The notes under the pieces: model-generated
Database searches by the model: none
Told to the model about the DNA's origin: nothing
What the model saw: only the letters and a program-made list of their open reading frames with translations
Shown here: positions 18,291 through 27,470 of the stretch, piece by piece
How the letters are laid out: each line of letters begins with the position of its first letter
How positions within the stretch are numbered: position 1 is the first letter of the stretch
Made by a program: the position numbers and the translations under genes
Assembly (NCBI GenBank): GCA_002748265.1
Contig: PDRY01000018.1
Coordinates: 96,887-160,886, forward strand
From: Rhodobacterales bacterium
Lineage (GTDB): Bacteria > Pseudomonadota > Alphaproteobacteria > Rhodobacterales > Rhodobacteraceae
Direction of reading: 5' to 3'
Length of the DNA: 64,000 nucleotides

Positions 18291-19396
18291 TGGATTTCGG
18301 ATCAATCAACCCGGCGCTCTTGCTCGCCTCGCTCATGGTCGCCTCCACGCCGATCCTGCTGGCCGCGCTCGGAGAGCTGGTGGTCGAGAAGGCGGGCGTT
18401 TTGAACCTCGGGGTCGAGGGCATGATGATCACGGGCGCCGTTGTCGGCTTTGCCGTCGCTGTGCGCCTGGGTGATCCCGGTCTCGGCTTCGTGGCCGCGG
18501 CCGGGGCCGGGGCGGGGCTGAGCCTGATCTTTGCGCTGCTCACGCAGGTCCTGATGTCGAACCAAGTGGCGACGGGGCTGGGGCTCACGCTGTTCGGGCT
18601 GGGGCTTTCCTCGCTCATCGGCAGCAGCTTCGAGGGGGAGAAAGCCCCCGGCATGGCAAAGCTCGACCTGCCGCTGTTGTCGGACCTGCCCGCTTTGGGG
18701 CCGATCCTGTTCCGCCATGACGCCATGGTCTACCTGTCGCTGCTGCTGGTGGGGCTGGTCTGGGCCGGGCTCAAATACAGCCGCGCCGGGCTGATCTTGC
18801 GGGCCGTCGGAGAGAACGCCGATGCGGCCCATGCGCTTGGCTACAAGGTGGTGCGGGTGCGGGTGCTAGCGATCGTGTTCGGCGGGGCTCTCGCCGGGCT
18901 GGGCGGCGCCTACGTCAGCCTGGTGCGGGTGCCGCAATGGGTCGACGGGCTGACCGCCGGGGCCGGGTGGATCGCGCTCGCCATCGTGGTCTTTGCCAGC
19001 TGGCGGCCCTGGCATGTGTTGATCGGCGCCTATCTTTTCGGCGGGCTCACGGTGCTTCAGCTCAACCTTCAGGCGGCGGGGGTGCCGCTTCTGAAGGCGC
19101 TGCCGGTGATGCTGCTGGCGCTGTCTGTGGCCAGCCTTGCCTTCACGGTCATCGCGCGGCTGGTGAGCGGCCGCGGCGGGCTTCGGGCGCTTCTCCTTTG
19201 GCCTGCGCTCTTTGCCGGGCTGGCGGGCGCCGTTGCCGCTTTGGGCCAGGCGACCGGCTATCCGACCGGCGCCGACACTATGCTGTTGTCGATGAGCCCC
19301 TACCTTGTCACCATCCTCGTGCTGGTCATCTTGTCCCTGCGCGGAGAGCACGGTGCGCCCGGATCGCTCGGGCGCAGCTTTCACCCTTCATCCTGA
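18290..19396 (+). CDS. ABC transporter permease (BMP-type system, second subunit)
   Basis: A 368-aa BPD_transp_2 permease starting MDFGSINPALLLASLMV, with the family motif LGELVVEKAGVLNLGVEGMM. The start at 18290 shares one base with the preceding stop; the longer open frame is an out-of-frame extension over the first permease. The C-terminal third has additional hydrophobic segments. Confidence 0.92.
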   Translation: MDFGSINPALLLASLMVASTPILLAALGELVVEKAGVLNLGVEGMMITGAVVGFAVAVRLGDPGLGFVAAAGAGAGLSLIFALLTQVLMSNQVATGLGLTLFGLGLSSLIGSSFEGEKAPGMAKLDLPLLSDLPALGPILFRHDAMVYLSLLLVGLVWAGLKYSRAGLILRAVGENADAAHALGYKVVRVRVLAIVFGGALAGLGGAYVSLVRVPQWVDGLTAGAGWIALAIVVFASWRPWHVLIGAYLFGGLTVLQLNLQAAGVPLLKALPVMLLALSVASLAFTVIARLVSGRGGLRALLLWPALFAGLAGAVAALGQATGYPTGADTMLLSMSPYLVTILVLVILSLRGEHGAPGSLGRSFHPSS

Positions 19397-19418
19397 TCCC
19401 AACCACCGGAGAACTGCC

Positions 19419-20495
19419 ATGAACCTTCTCAAGACACTGGCCGCCAGCACGGCCCTCGCGCTTGGCCTGACCGGCGCGGCAAGCGCCGATGATGCCACCA
19501 AGGTCGGCTTCATCTATGTCGGTCCCGTCAATGATGGCGGCTGGTCCCAGCACCACCACGAAGCCGCCATGGAGATGAAAGAGCATTTCGGCGGCGCCGT
19601 CGAAGTGATCGAACAGGAAAGCGTGCCGGAAGGCGCCGACGCCATGCGCGCCATCAGCCAGATGGCTCTGGCCGGGGCGGATCTGATCTTCACCACCTCC
19701 TTCGGGTTCATGGACCCGACCATCGAGGCGGCCGAGAAATTCCCGAATGTGAAATTCGAGCACGCCACCGGCTACAAGAGCGCCGAGAACGTGGGCAACT
19801 ACTCCGCCCGCTTCTACGAAGGCCGCGCCGTGCAGGGCACGTTGGCCGGCCACATGACCAAGTCGAACGTGGTGGGCTACATTGCCTCCATGCCGATCCC
19901 CGAGGTCGTGCGCGGCATCAACTCTGCCTTCATCCACGCCCGCAAGGTCAACCCCGAGGTCGAGTTCAAGGTGATCTGGCTCTATAGCTGGTTTGACCCG
20001 GCGAAAGAGGCCGACGCGGCCAAGGCTCTGATCGAGCAAGGCGCCGACGTGATCTTGCAGCACACCGACAGCACCGCGCCCCACGCCGCTGCGCAAGAGG
20101 CCGGGAACGTCTACACCTTCGGTCAGGCGGCCGACATGGCGGAATACGGCCCGATGCCGCGCATCAGCTCGATCATCGACGTCTGGGCCCCGTATTACAT
20201 CGCGCGCACCCAGGCCGTGATTGACGGCACCTGGGAGAGCGACACCACCTGGGACGGGATCGGCGCCGGCATGGTCGGCATCGGTGAGATCTCCTCCGCC
20301 GTGCCCGCCGATGTGAAGGCCGAAGCGGAAGCCATGCGCGATGCAATCGCGGCGGGTGAATACCACCCCTTCACCGGCCCGCTGAACAAGCAGGACGGCA
20401 CGCCTTGGCTGGCCGAAGGGGAAGTGGCCGATGACGGCACCCTGGCGGGCATGAACTTCTATGTCGAAGGGCTGACCGGCGACGTGCCGCAGTAA
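19419..20495 (+). CDS. BMP-family ABC transporter substrate-binding protein
   Basis: A 358-aa protein. A Sec signal peptide (residues 1-22, cleavage at ASA) precedes a basic-membrane-protein/Med-like domain: VGFIYVGPVNDGGWSQHHHEA, TTSFGFMDPTIEAAE, FYEGRAVQGTLAGHMT. Family members bind nucleosides, purines or related compounds. It has no lipobox Cys, so it should be a soluble periplasmic protein. GGAG lies 8 nt before the ATG, and a strong terminator follows the stop. Confidence 0.92.
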   Translation: MNLLKTLAASTALALGLTGAASADDATKVGFIYVGPVNDGGWSQHHHEAAMEMKEHFGGAVEVIEQESVPEGADAMRAISQMALAGADLIFTTSFGFMDPTIEAAEKFPNVKFEHATGYKSAENVGNYSARFYEGRAVQGTLAGHMTKSNVVGYIASMPIPEVVRGINSAFIHARKVNPEVEFKVIWLYSWFDPAKEADAAKALIEQGADVILQHTDSTAPHAAAQEAGNVYTFGQAADMAEYGPMPRISSIIDVWAPYYIARTQAVIDGTWESDTTWDGIGAGMVGIGEISSAVPADVKAEAEAMRDAIAAGEYHPFTGPLNKQDGTPWLAEGEVADDGTLAGMNFYVEGLTGDVPQ

Positions 20496-20514
20496 GCGCG
20501 ACGCAATCCAGGAA

Positions 20515-20542
20515 GGGCCCGCAAGCGCAAGCTCGCGGGCCC
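20515..20542. terminator. terminator between the ABC operon and the enoyl-CoA hydratase
   Basis: GGGCCCGC and GCGGGCCC form an 8-bp stem around a 12-nt region that itself contains GCGCAAGC-type pairing, followed by TTTGCGTT. It sits between converging genes and could stop transcription both ways. Confidence 0.7.
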
Positions 20543-20549
20543 TTTGCGT

Positions 20550-21335
20550 TCAGGGCTTCTTACGTGCCAGAAGGGCGGCGATGGCCGCCTCGTGATCTGC
20601 GCTGTGATGGCTCGCGCCCTGGTAGGCAGCGGCCAGTTCCAGCAGGCTGTCATAGCGCGTCACCTGGCCCTCGCGCAGCAGGCGCTTGGTCATGCGCAGC
20701 TGCCGGGCCGGATTGCGCGCGATGCGCGCGGCAAGGGCCTTGGCCTCATCCAACAGCGCCTCAGCGGCGACCACCTTCGACACCAGGCCCCAGGCAAGCG
20801 CGGTCTCCGCATCAATCGGATCGCCTGTGTAGCTCATCTCGCAGGCGCGGCTGAGTCCGACGGTGCGGGGCAAAAGCCAGCCGCCGCCATCGCCCGAGAT
20901 CAGCCCGACGCGGACAAAGTTTTCTGCAAACTGAGCCTCTTGAGAGGCGATCCTGATGTCACACATGCAGGTCAGATCGCACCCCGCACCATAGGCGGCG
21001 CCATTCACGGCGGCGATGATCGGCAGATCGCACCCCCAGACGGCCTTGGCCAGCCGCTGGATCCCCGCGCGGTAATTGTCGCGAATGTCGAGCACGTCGC
21101 CTTCGAAGATGCCGGATCGCTCCAGCATATGCTTCACGTTTCCGCCTGACGAAAACGCCTTGCCCGCCCCGGTCAGCACCGCGCAGCCGATGGACAGATC
21201 GGCCTCCAGATCGCGCAGGGCCGCGGCCAGATCCTCGCACAGATCGGTATCGGTGAGCGCGTTGAGCGTCTCGGGCATGTTGAGCGTGATGACGGCCACG
21301 GGGCCGTCGCGCTCGATCAACAGTTTCTCGGGCAT
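20550..21335 (-). CDS. enoyl-CoA hydratase/isomerase family protein
   Basis: A 261-aa crotonase-fold protein. It has the oxyanion-hole segments TGAGKAFSSGGNVK and IIAAVNGAAYGAGCDLTCMCD, and FAENFVRVGLISGDGG, where crotonases place the second catalytic acid. Asp replaces the more common second Glu, so substrate and exact reaction (hydratase, isomerase or hydrolase) are open. GGAAGGAGA precedes the ATG. It appears monocistronic. Confidence 0.88.
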   Translation of the reverse strand: MPEKLLIERDGPVAVITLNMPETLNALTDTDLCEDLAAALRDLEADLSIGCAVLTGAGKAFSSGGNVKHMLERSGIFEGDVLDIRDNYRAGIQRLAKAVWGCDLPIIAAVNGAAYGAGCDLTCMCDIRIASQEAQFAENFVRVGLISGDGGGWLLPRTVGLSRACEMSYTGDPIDAETALAWGLVSKVVAAEALLDEAKALAARIARNPARQLRMTKRLLREGQVTRYDSLLELAAAYQGASHHSADHEAAIAALLARKKP

Positions 21336-21547
21336 GCGTGTCTCCTTCCTCGCGTTGTCCTCAGCCTAGGGGGCAGGGACCGCGCGGTCGAGGGGGGCTG
21401 CACCAGCCAGCAGACCCAGAGAGTGACGGTGCAGGCCGTTGCGGTCGAACGATGGCCGACTGGGTTCCCACTGCTAATCTAGCGCCAAACACCCCCTGAG
21501 CCACCTCGCTGGGATGTCTCGTAAATCTTTGATCTACTGGGGGATTA

Positions 21548-21622
21548 TGGCTCCGGCGGTAGGGATCGAACCTACGACCAATTGATTAACAGTCAACTGC
21601 TCTACCGCTGAGCTACGCCGGA
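21548..21622 (-). tRNA. tRNA-Asn(GTT)
   Basis: On the minus strand a full cloverleaf reads from TCCGGCG to CGCCGGA G CCA. The D-arm is GCTCAGCGGTAGAGC, the anticodon arm TTGACTGTTAATCAA with anticodon GTT, and the T-arm AGGTTCGATCCCT. The CCA end is encoded. The 212 bp between the hydratase gene and this tRNA show no clear gene. Confidence 0.96.
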
Positions 21623-21682
21623 ACACTGGCGGCGCGTATAGCAACGGTCGAACGGGCCGTCCAGAGGGGGATGCAGAAAAAA

Positions 21683-22561
21683 TCACGCTCCGGGCAGAAA
21701 TTCAGCGGACACCCCCAGAGACGGGCGGGCCTGTACCAATCCGAGCTCATGCAGATCGACCAGATGCGCAAAAAGATTCCGGGCCGCGGCGGGCCAGGCA
21801 GCCTGAGGTAAGTCATTGTAAACCTGGGATACAAGCGCATCGAGGGTCAGCGGCGCGTTGAGCGCTGCGAGGATTTGGGCCTCGCGCGTGCGGCGGTGAT
21901 TTATGAGCCACTCGAGCCGCGCGGCCGGGTCCTGTATCGGTGCTCCGTGGCCGGAATACATGATGGACCACGGCGTTTCTTGCAGCCGCGCGCAGGAGGC
22001 CATGAACTCCGTCAGATCGCCGTCCGGGGGCGAGACCAGAGACGAGGACCATCCCATCACCAGATCGCCCGAGAACAGGCGTGATCCGCTGGCGAAGCAC
22101 AGGTGGTTGCCGAAGTGCCCCGGCGTCCAGAGCGCGGTGAGCGCCCAGCCGTCTCCGGTCACGGTTTCGCCGTCGCTCAGGCATCGGTTGGGGCGAAAAT
22201 CGTGATCGACACCTTCTCCGCCGCCGGCCAGCCCCTCGGCCGCGAGCTGCTTCATCACCGCGCTGCGCCCCGCCGTGGCATCGCCATAAGCCAAAACGGG
22301 CGCGCCTGTCGCTTCGGCGAGCGGGCGGGCGAGGGGCGAGTGATCCAGATGCGCGTGGGTCACGAGGATCGCTTCGACCGTGCGTGTGCCGATGGCCCCC
22401 AGCAGCGCGTCCAGATGCGCATCCATCATCGGGCCGGGGTCAATCACGGCAAGGCTGCCCGTGCCGACGAGATAGCTGTTTGTCCCCCGCTCGGTCATCG
22501 GGGAGGGGTTCGGGGCGAGCACCGAAACGATATCGGGGGCGTGCTGTGTGATCTCGGTCAT
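21683..22561 (-). CDS. MBL-fold metallo-hydrolase (LACTB2-like)
   Basis: A 292-aa protein. It has the metallo-beta-lactamase motif THAHLDHSP, further ligands in TPGHFGNHLCF, LFSGDLVMGW and a final SGHGAPI. A C-terminal winged-helix-like segment of about 70 residues follows. This layout matches the LACTB2/BLACT_WH group, whose characterised members are ribonucleases or thioesterase-like hydrolases. Substrate unknown. It is not in an obvious operon. Confidence 0.88.
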   Translation of the reverse strand: MTEITQHAPDIVSVLAPNPSPMTERGTNSYLVGTGSLAVIDPGPMMDAHLDALLGAIGTRTVEAILVTHAHLDHSPLARPLAEATGAPVLAYGDATAGRSAVMKQLAAEGLAGGGEGVDHDFRPNRCLSDGETVTGDGWALTALWTPGHFGNHLCFASGSRLFSGDLVMGWSSSLVSPPDGDLTEFMASCARLQETPWSIMYSGHGAPIQDPAARLEWLINHRRTREAQILAALNAPLTLDALVSQVYNDLPQAAWPAAARNLFAHLVDLHELGLVQARPSLGVSAEFLPGA

Positions 22562-22635
22562 GGCGGCAGGCTACTCAGAACCTGGTGGGAGCGCGAGCCC
22601 TTTCCCGCGCCGCTCCAGCGGCGTAGCTTGTGCCC

Positions 22636-23916
22636 ATGTTCATGTGGCTCAAACAGAAAATGCCCCGGGGGCTCTACGGGCGCGCGGCGCTGATTCTGCT
22701 GCTTCCGGTGCTGTCCTTGCAGTTCAGCGTCGGGCTCGTCTTCATCCAGCGGCACTTCAACCAGGTGACAGAGCAGATGACCCGCGCCGCTCTTGTCGAT
22801 CTCACCCTTGTCGTGGGGGGGCAGGGCGCCCGGCCAGATCTGGCCGGCGCCCTTGGCATCGACATTGCGCAAGGGGCCGGTCCAGAGCGCGATCAGCGCG
22901 TCTTTTACGATCTTTCAGGCCGGGTCGTGACGCGGGTGCTGAAGGCGGGCCTGCCGGGCGTCTCTGGCGTCGATCTGAGCGACCCGCGCCGTGTCTCCTT
23001 TGGGCTGGAGCGCGAGCTCCCGCTGCAGGTCAGCTTTGACCGCAGCCGGGTCTCCGCGTCCAACCCGCATCAGCTTCTGGTGATCATGGTCGTGATCAGC
23101 GCCTTCATGACGCTGATCGCGTACATATTCCTGCGCAATCAGCTTCGGCCAATCCGGCGGCTGGGCCGTGCGGCGCAGGAATACGGGCGGGGGCGGATTG
23201 TGCCCTATCGCCTTGCGGGGGCGACGGAGGTGCGCGCGGCAGGGGTCGCGTTTCTCGAAATGCGCGCCCGGTTGGAGCGACAGAGCCAGGCGCGGCGAAT
23301 GATGCTCTCGGGCGTGAGCCACGATCTGCGCACGCCTCTGACCCGGATGCGGCTTGAGCTGAGCCTGATGGATGAGGATGAGGCCGCACCGATGTTGCGC
23401 GACGTGCAGGATATGGAGCAGCTTCTCGACGCTTTTCTCGCCTATGCCCGCGACAGCGGCGAAGAGGGGGCGAGCAGCGTTCTGGAAACGGATCCAGCGG
23501 CGCTCCTGCGCGAGGCGGTGCATGACGCGGCCCGGAGTGGCAACGTCGCTCTGGGCACTGTCGCGACGCCTGGCCCCATACCGATGCGTATGGTGTCAGT
23601 GCGGCGTGCGCTCGACAATCTTTTGGCCAATGCGCATCGGTACGGTGCCGGAGAGGTCCGCGCGAGCCTGATCGCCTCGGACGCGGCCTTGCGGTTCCGC
23701 ATCGAAGATAACGGACCGGGCATTCCTGAGGACCGGCGCGAAGACGCCCTGCGCCCCTTCGTGCGGCTCGATCCCGCCCGCAATCAGGATCGAGGGTCGG
23801 GCGTTGGGCTGGGATTGGCCATCGTCGAGGATATCGCCCGCACCCATGGTGGTCAGCTCATCTTGGGGGAAAGCGATCTGGGCGGGCTGCGCGCGGATCT
23901 GGTGCTGCCGCGCTAG
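22636..23916 (+). CDS. EnvZ-like sensor histidine kinase
   Basis: A 427-aa membrane kinase. It has TM1 about residues 18-37, a periplasmic loop to about 146, TM2 about 147-166 and a HAMP to about 215. The H-box is SGVSHDLRTPLTR with His229, the N-box DNLLANAHRYG, then DNGPGIP and GSGVGLGLAIVEDIARTHGG. Its closest family is EnvZ/OmpR-type. No response regulator is on either side, so its partner must be encoded elsewhere. The ATG at 22636 or 22645 could be the start. Confidence 0.92.
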   Translation: MFMWLKQKMPRGLYGRAALILLLPVLSLQFSVGLVFIQRHFNQVTEQMTRAALVDLTLVVGGQGARPDLAGALGIDIAQGAGPERDQRVFYDLSGRVVTRVLKAGLPGVSGVDLSDPRRVSFGLERELPLQVSFDRSRVSASNPHQLLVIMVVISAFMTLIAYIFLRNQLRPIRRLGRAAQEYGRGRIVPYRLAGATEVRAAGVAFLEMRARLERQSQARRMMLSGVSHDLRTPLTRMRLELSLMDEDEAAPMLRDVQDMEQLLDAFLAYARDSGEEGASSVLETDPAALLREAVHDAARSGNVALGTVATPGPIPMRMVSVRRALDNLLANAHRYGAGEVRASLIASDAALRFRIEDNGPGIPEDRREDALRPFVRLDPARNQDRGSGVGLGLAIVEDIARTHGGQLILGESDLGGLRADLVLPR

Positions 23917-23958
23917 CGGTTGGTGGATTTTGCGGATGGTCCGGGCTAGGCTTCGCGC

Positions 23959-24561
23959 ATGACCCGCATGCCCACACCGCTGGAGCGGATATACAAGACC
24001 GACGATGCCGATGCGCAGCGGACGGCCTATGATGACTGGGCGCAGCGCTATGAGGCCGATCTCGCTGCGGGAGGCTATGCCACGCCCCACCGCCTGGCCA
24101 AGATGGTGGCCCGGTTCGCACATGTTCCGGGACCGGTTCTGGATTTCGGCTGCGGCACCGGGTTGGCGGGGGCGGCGCTTGCGGCGGAAGGGCTGGGCCC
24201 CATCGACGGCGTGGATATGTCCGAAGGGATGATGGCGCGGGCGCGTGAGCGCGGCCTCTACCGCAGTCTGATCCTGTCAGACCCGGCGGCGCCGCACCGG
24301 CCCAGCGGCTATCCCATCACCGTGGCCTGCGGCGCCATCAGCCCCGGCGCCGCGCCAGCATCTTTGCTTGCGCCGCTGGCGGGCAGCGTCCCCGACGGCG
24401 GATTGCTTGTGTTCTCCTTTAACGATCTGGCCCTGAAAGAAGAGACCTACCGCGCGGCGCTTGACGGGCTCGATGCGATGCTTACACCGCTTTGTGCCGA
24501 ACACGGGCCGCACTTGCCCGCGCACGGTCTCATGTCCACGATCTACGCGTACCGGAAGTGA
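23959..24561 (+). CDS. class I SAM-dependent methyltransferase
   Basis: A 200-aa protein with SAM motif I VLDFGCGTGLAGAALA, an acidic motif II region (DGVDMSEGMMARARE), and LVFSFND in place of motif IV. No target domain is evident, so it may methylate a small molecule. Its TGA overlaps the GTG start of gluQ, giving translational coupling. Confidence 0.85.
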   Translation: MTRMPTPLERIYKTDDADAQRTAYDDWAQRYEADLAAGGYATPHRLAKMVARFAHVPGPVLDFGCGTGLAGAALAAEGLGPIDGVDMSEGMMARARERGLYRSLILSDPAAPHRPSGYPITVACGAISPGAAPASLLAPLAGSVPDGGLLVFSFNDLALKEETYRAALDGLDAMLTPLCAEHGPHLPAHGLMSTIYAYRK

Positions 24562-25397
24562 TCACCCGCTTTGCCCCGTCTCCGACCGGCCCTTTGCATC
24601 TGGGCCATGCGTTTTCTGCGCTGACCGCCTTTGACATGGCGCGCGCGGCGGGGGGGCAGTTTCTGCTGCGCATCGAAGATACCGATCTGGAGCGCAGCAA
24701 ACCCGAATGGGAGGCGCAGATCTACGACGATCTCCGCTGGCTGGGGATCTCTTGGGACGGGCCCGTGCTGCGTCAATCGGACAACCTTCCGCGCTATGAC
24801 GCGGCGCTTGCCGGGCTCAGTGCCCTCGGGCTGACCTTTCCGTGCCGATGCAACCGGGCGGATATCCGCGCGGCGACCTCCGCCCCGCAAGAGGGCGTGC
24901 CGCTCCTGGGGCCGGACGGGGTGGTCTATCCGGGCACCTGTCGCACCCGCAGCATGGATGAGGCGGCGCCTGAGGACGCGATCCGGTTGAAAATGGCGTG
25001 CGCGGCCCGCGCGCTCAGCTACACGGAAACTGGCGAGCATCCCGGAGTGCTCGCAGTCTCTGAAGCCGTCCAGAAAGAGCATATCGGCGACGTGGTGTTG
25101 CGCCGTAAGGGCACGGGGACTGCGGCCTATCACCTCGCCTCTGTCGTCGACGATGCCGCGCAGGGCATCACCCACGTGATCCGGGGCGCTGACCTGTCGG
25201 AGGCAACGGCAATCCACGTACTGCTGCAACAACTGCTCGGCCTGCCGACCCCGATCTACCACCACCACCGCCTGATCCGCGATGACGCCGGAAAGAGGCT
25301 GGCCAAGCGCAACGACGCCAGATCGCTTGCTCGCTACCGGGCCGAAGGCGCCACGCCTGCCGATATCCGCCGGATGGTCGGCCTGCCCGCCGACTAG
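24558..25397 (+). CDS. gluQ: glutamyl-Q tRNA(Asp) synthetase
   Basis: A 279-aa truncated GluRS paralogue: the class I HIGH motif is HLGH (residues 14-17), CRCNRADIR and PGTCR carry zinc-ligand Cys residues, and the KMSKS position reads GKRLAKR. It lacks the C-terminal anticodon-binding domain of GltX, as expected for GluQ, which glutamylates queuosine-34 of tRNA-Asp. The start is the GTG at 24558 overlapping the methyltransferase stop; homologues begin at this VITRFAPSPTG. Confidence 0.93.
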   Translation: MITRFAPSPTGPLHLGHAFSALTAFDMARAAGGQFLLRIEDTDLERSKPEWEAQIYDDLRWLGISWDGPVLRQSDNLPRYDAALAGLSALGLTFPCRCNRADIRAATSAPQEGVPLLGPDGVVYPGTCRTRSMDEAAPEDAIRLKMACAARALSYTETGEHPGVLAVSEAVQKEHIGDVVLRRKGTGTAAYHLASVVDDAAQGITHVIRGADLSEATAIHVLLQQLLGLPTPIYHHHRLIRDDAGKRLAKRNDARSLARYRAEGATPADIRRMVGLPAD

Positions 25398-25410
25398 GCT
25401 TCTTTTGGTC

Positions 25411-25460
25411 CCAAATATCCCGTGAGGGGGTTGGGGGAGAGCAGAGCTCTCCCCCAACCG
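25411..25460. repeat. long-stem hairpin repeat, copy 1
   Basis: The core is a 14-bp stem with a 3-nt loop: GGTTGGGGGAGAGC, AGA, GCTCTCCCCCAACC (25430-25459). It is preceded by CCAAATATCCCGTGAGGG. A near-identical inverted copy lies at 28935-28984. It sits between the converging gluQ and ornithine cyclodeaminase genes and may work as a terminator. Confidence 0.85.
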
Positions 25461-25492
25461 ATCGTGCCCGCAGGGCGCGAAACCCTTGGACG

Positions 25493-26539
25493 TCAGACCG
25501 CGCGTTGGAGCATCCCGTAGAGATCACGCGGATCGTCAGGATCGGCCAGCATGTCCAGGTCTTCGTAGAAATCCGTGCCCTTGATCTTGTCATGGACGTA
25601 GCGCAGCGCGGAGAAGTCCTCGATCGCGAAGCCCACGCTGTCGAAGAGCGTGATCTGGTGCGGATCGCTCCCGCGTCCCGGTTTGGTGCCTGAAAACACC
25701 TCCCACAGCTCGGTGACGGGATGGTCTTCGGGGAGCTGCTGAATCTCGCCCTCGATCCGGGTCTGGGGCGGATATTCGACGAAGACGTCAGAGCGTTTTA
25801 CGATCTCGGCGTCCAGTTCGGTCTTGCCCGGGCTGTCGCCGCCGATAGCGTTGATATGCACCCCGGCGCCGACCATGTTGCCCGTCAGGATGTGGTTGTT
25901 GGCCTTGTCGGCGGTGCAGGTCGTCACGATCTGCGCGCCCTCCATGGCCTCTTCCGAGGACCGGCACGGCACGACCACAAGCCCCGAGCCTTCGAGGTTG
26001 CGGGCACATTTGCGCGTGGCCTCCGGGTCGATGTCATAGAGCCGAACGGTCCTCACCCCGCAGATCGCGTGGAAGGCACGGCACTGGAATTCCGATTGGG
26101 CTCCGTTGCCGATCATGGCCATCACCTCGGCGTTTTTCGGCGCGAGATGCTTGGCCGCCAGGGCGGACATGGCCGCTGTGCGCATGGCGGTCAGAACGGT
26201 CATCTCCGACAGCATCAGCGGATAGCCCGTGCGCAGGTTTGCCAGCACGCCAAAGGCGGTGACGGTCTGCAACCCGGCCTTGGTGTTCACCGGGTGACCG
26301 TTCACGTATTTGAACCCGTACATCTCGCCATCGGCGGTTGGCATCAGCTCCACCACGCCCTCGTCCGAATGGGCCGGGATGCGGGCGGTTTTGTCAAAGC
26401 TCTCCCAGCGGAGGAAATCGGCCTCGATCGCATCGGCCAGCTCGCGCAGCATCTGCTCGATCCCGACCGAATGGATCAGCCGCATCATGTTTTCGACGGA
26501 AACGAACGGCACATAGGCCAACTCGGAAGGAGAGATCAT
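25493..26539 (-). CDS. ornithine cyclodeaminase
   Basis: A 348-aa protein. It has the OCD/mu-crystallin fold with NAD motif MAMIGNGAQSEFQCRAF and substrate residues in GFKYVNGHPVNTKAGLQTVTAFG. The C-terminus ends DPRDLYGMLQRAV. It converts ornithine to proline plus ammonia, so with arginase it forms an arginine-to-proline route. The ATG at 26539 lies 1 bp after the ctlX stop; an upstream in-frame extension overlaps ctlX. Confidence 0.92.
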   Translation of the reverse strand: MISPSELAYVPFVSVENMMRLIHSVGIEQMLRELADAIEADFLRWESFDKTARIPAHSDEGVVELMPTADGEMYGFKYVNGHPVNTKAGLQTVTAFGVLANLRTGYPLMLSEMTVLTAMRTAAMSALAAKHLAPKNAEVMAMIGNGAQSEFQCRAFHAICGVRTVRLYDIDPEATRKCARNLEGSGLVVVPCRSSEEAMEGAQIVTTCTADKANNHILTGNMVGAGVHINAIGGDSPGKTELDAEIVKRSDVFVEYPPQTRIEGEIQQLPEDHPVTELWEVFSGTKPGRGSDPHQITLFDSVGFAIEDFSALRYVHDKIKGTDFYEDLDMLADPDDPRDLYGMLQRAV

Positions 26540-26540
26540 G

Positions 26541-27467
26541 TCAGGAGCCTTTCCGGGGAGAGAGGTGAACACCCGCGATCATGCAGCGCACAGAGCCGCC
26601 CGCGGTCTCAAGGGTGGGGATCGCCAGGGGCAACAGCGTGGCGCTGCGCTCGATCCGGGCGATCTGGGCGGGGGTGAGCGCGGCAAGCGCGGTGGTGGAG
26701 AGCACCAGCAGACGGCCCTGATGGCCGGTCAGTTCGATCGCATTGCCCGCAAAGGCACCGATCTGCGCCGGGGACAGGGCGAGCACGTCATGGCTGGTTT
26801 CCTCCAGCCGCGCGGCGATGTCCTCACGGCGGGCGGCGTCCGCGATCATGTCGAGCCCGATCAGGGCGAAATCGCTCGCCACCGCCATCAGGACATTGGT
26901 GTGATAGACTGGCTTGCCTTCGGCATCCGCCGCATCGAACACGATGGGCTCATAGCCGAAATGGGTGCAGAACCGCTCCAGCAACACGGGATCGGCCCGG
27001 CGGGAGCGCGCGACATAGGCGATATGGTTCACATGATCGAGCACCATGGCCCCGGTGCCTTCCAGGGCCAGCCCGTCATGTTCCAGCCCGGAATAGTCGA
27101 TCACGTCCTGCACGCGATAGGCGCGCTTGAGGTACTCGATCACGTCGGGGCGGCGTTCCCTGCGGCGGTTTTCGACAAACATCGGATAGACGGCGATGCG
27201 CCCGCCTGAATGGGTCGAGAACCAGTTGTTCGGAAACACGCTGTCGGGCGTGTCCACGGTTTCGTCGTCGAACACATGGACCGCGATGCCATGGGCGCGC
27301 AGCGCCTTCACGGCGGCGTCATGTTCGGCCATGGCCGCGCGGGCCGTGGCTTCCTCGGGGCGGGCCTCGGCTGTCTGGTAGGCGTTGTCGGCCAGCGTTT
27401 CGGGGTTTGAGCGGAAGTGATGCGGGCGGATCATCACCACCGCGTTCGGGGCTTGCAGCAGGCTCAT
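26541..27467 (-). CDS. ctlX: CtlX-type citrulline/arginine-processing hydrolase
   Basis: A 308-aa protein of the amidinotransferase/guanidine-modifying superfamily. Visible motifs are VFPNNWFSTH (substrate Asn/Asp region), an ALEGTGAMVLDH acidic-His segment, YHTNVLMAV (catalytic His) and the C-terminal nucleophile Cys in GGSVRCMIAGVHL. The combination matches the citrulline utilisation hydrolase CtlX. It lies between arginase and ornithine cyclodeaminase, consistent with arginine or citrulline catabolism. Confidence 0.88.
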   Translation of the reverse strand: MSLLQAPNAVVMIRPHHFRSNPETLADNAYQTAEARPEEATARAAMAEHDAAVKALRAHGIAVHVFDDETVDTPDSVFPNNWFSTHSGGRIAVYPMFVENRRRERRPDVIEYLKRAYRVQDVIDYSGLEHDGLALEGTGAMVLDHVNHIAYVARSRRADPVLLERFCTHFGYEPIVFDAADAEGKPVYHTNVLMAVASDFALIGLDMIADAARREDIAARLEETSHDVLALSPAQIGAFAGNAIELTGHQGRLLVLSTTALAALTPAQIARIERSATLLPLAIPTLETAGGSVRCMIAGVHLSPRKGS

Positions 27468-27470
27468 GGA

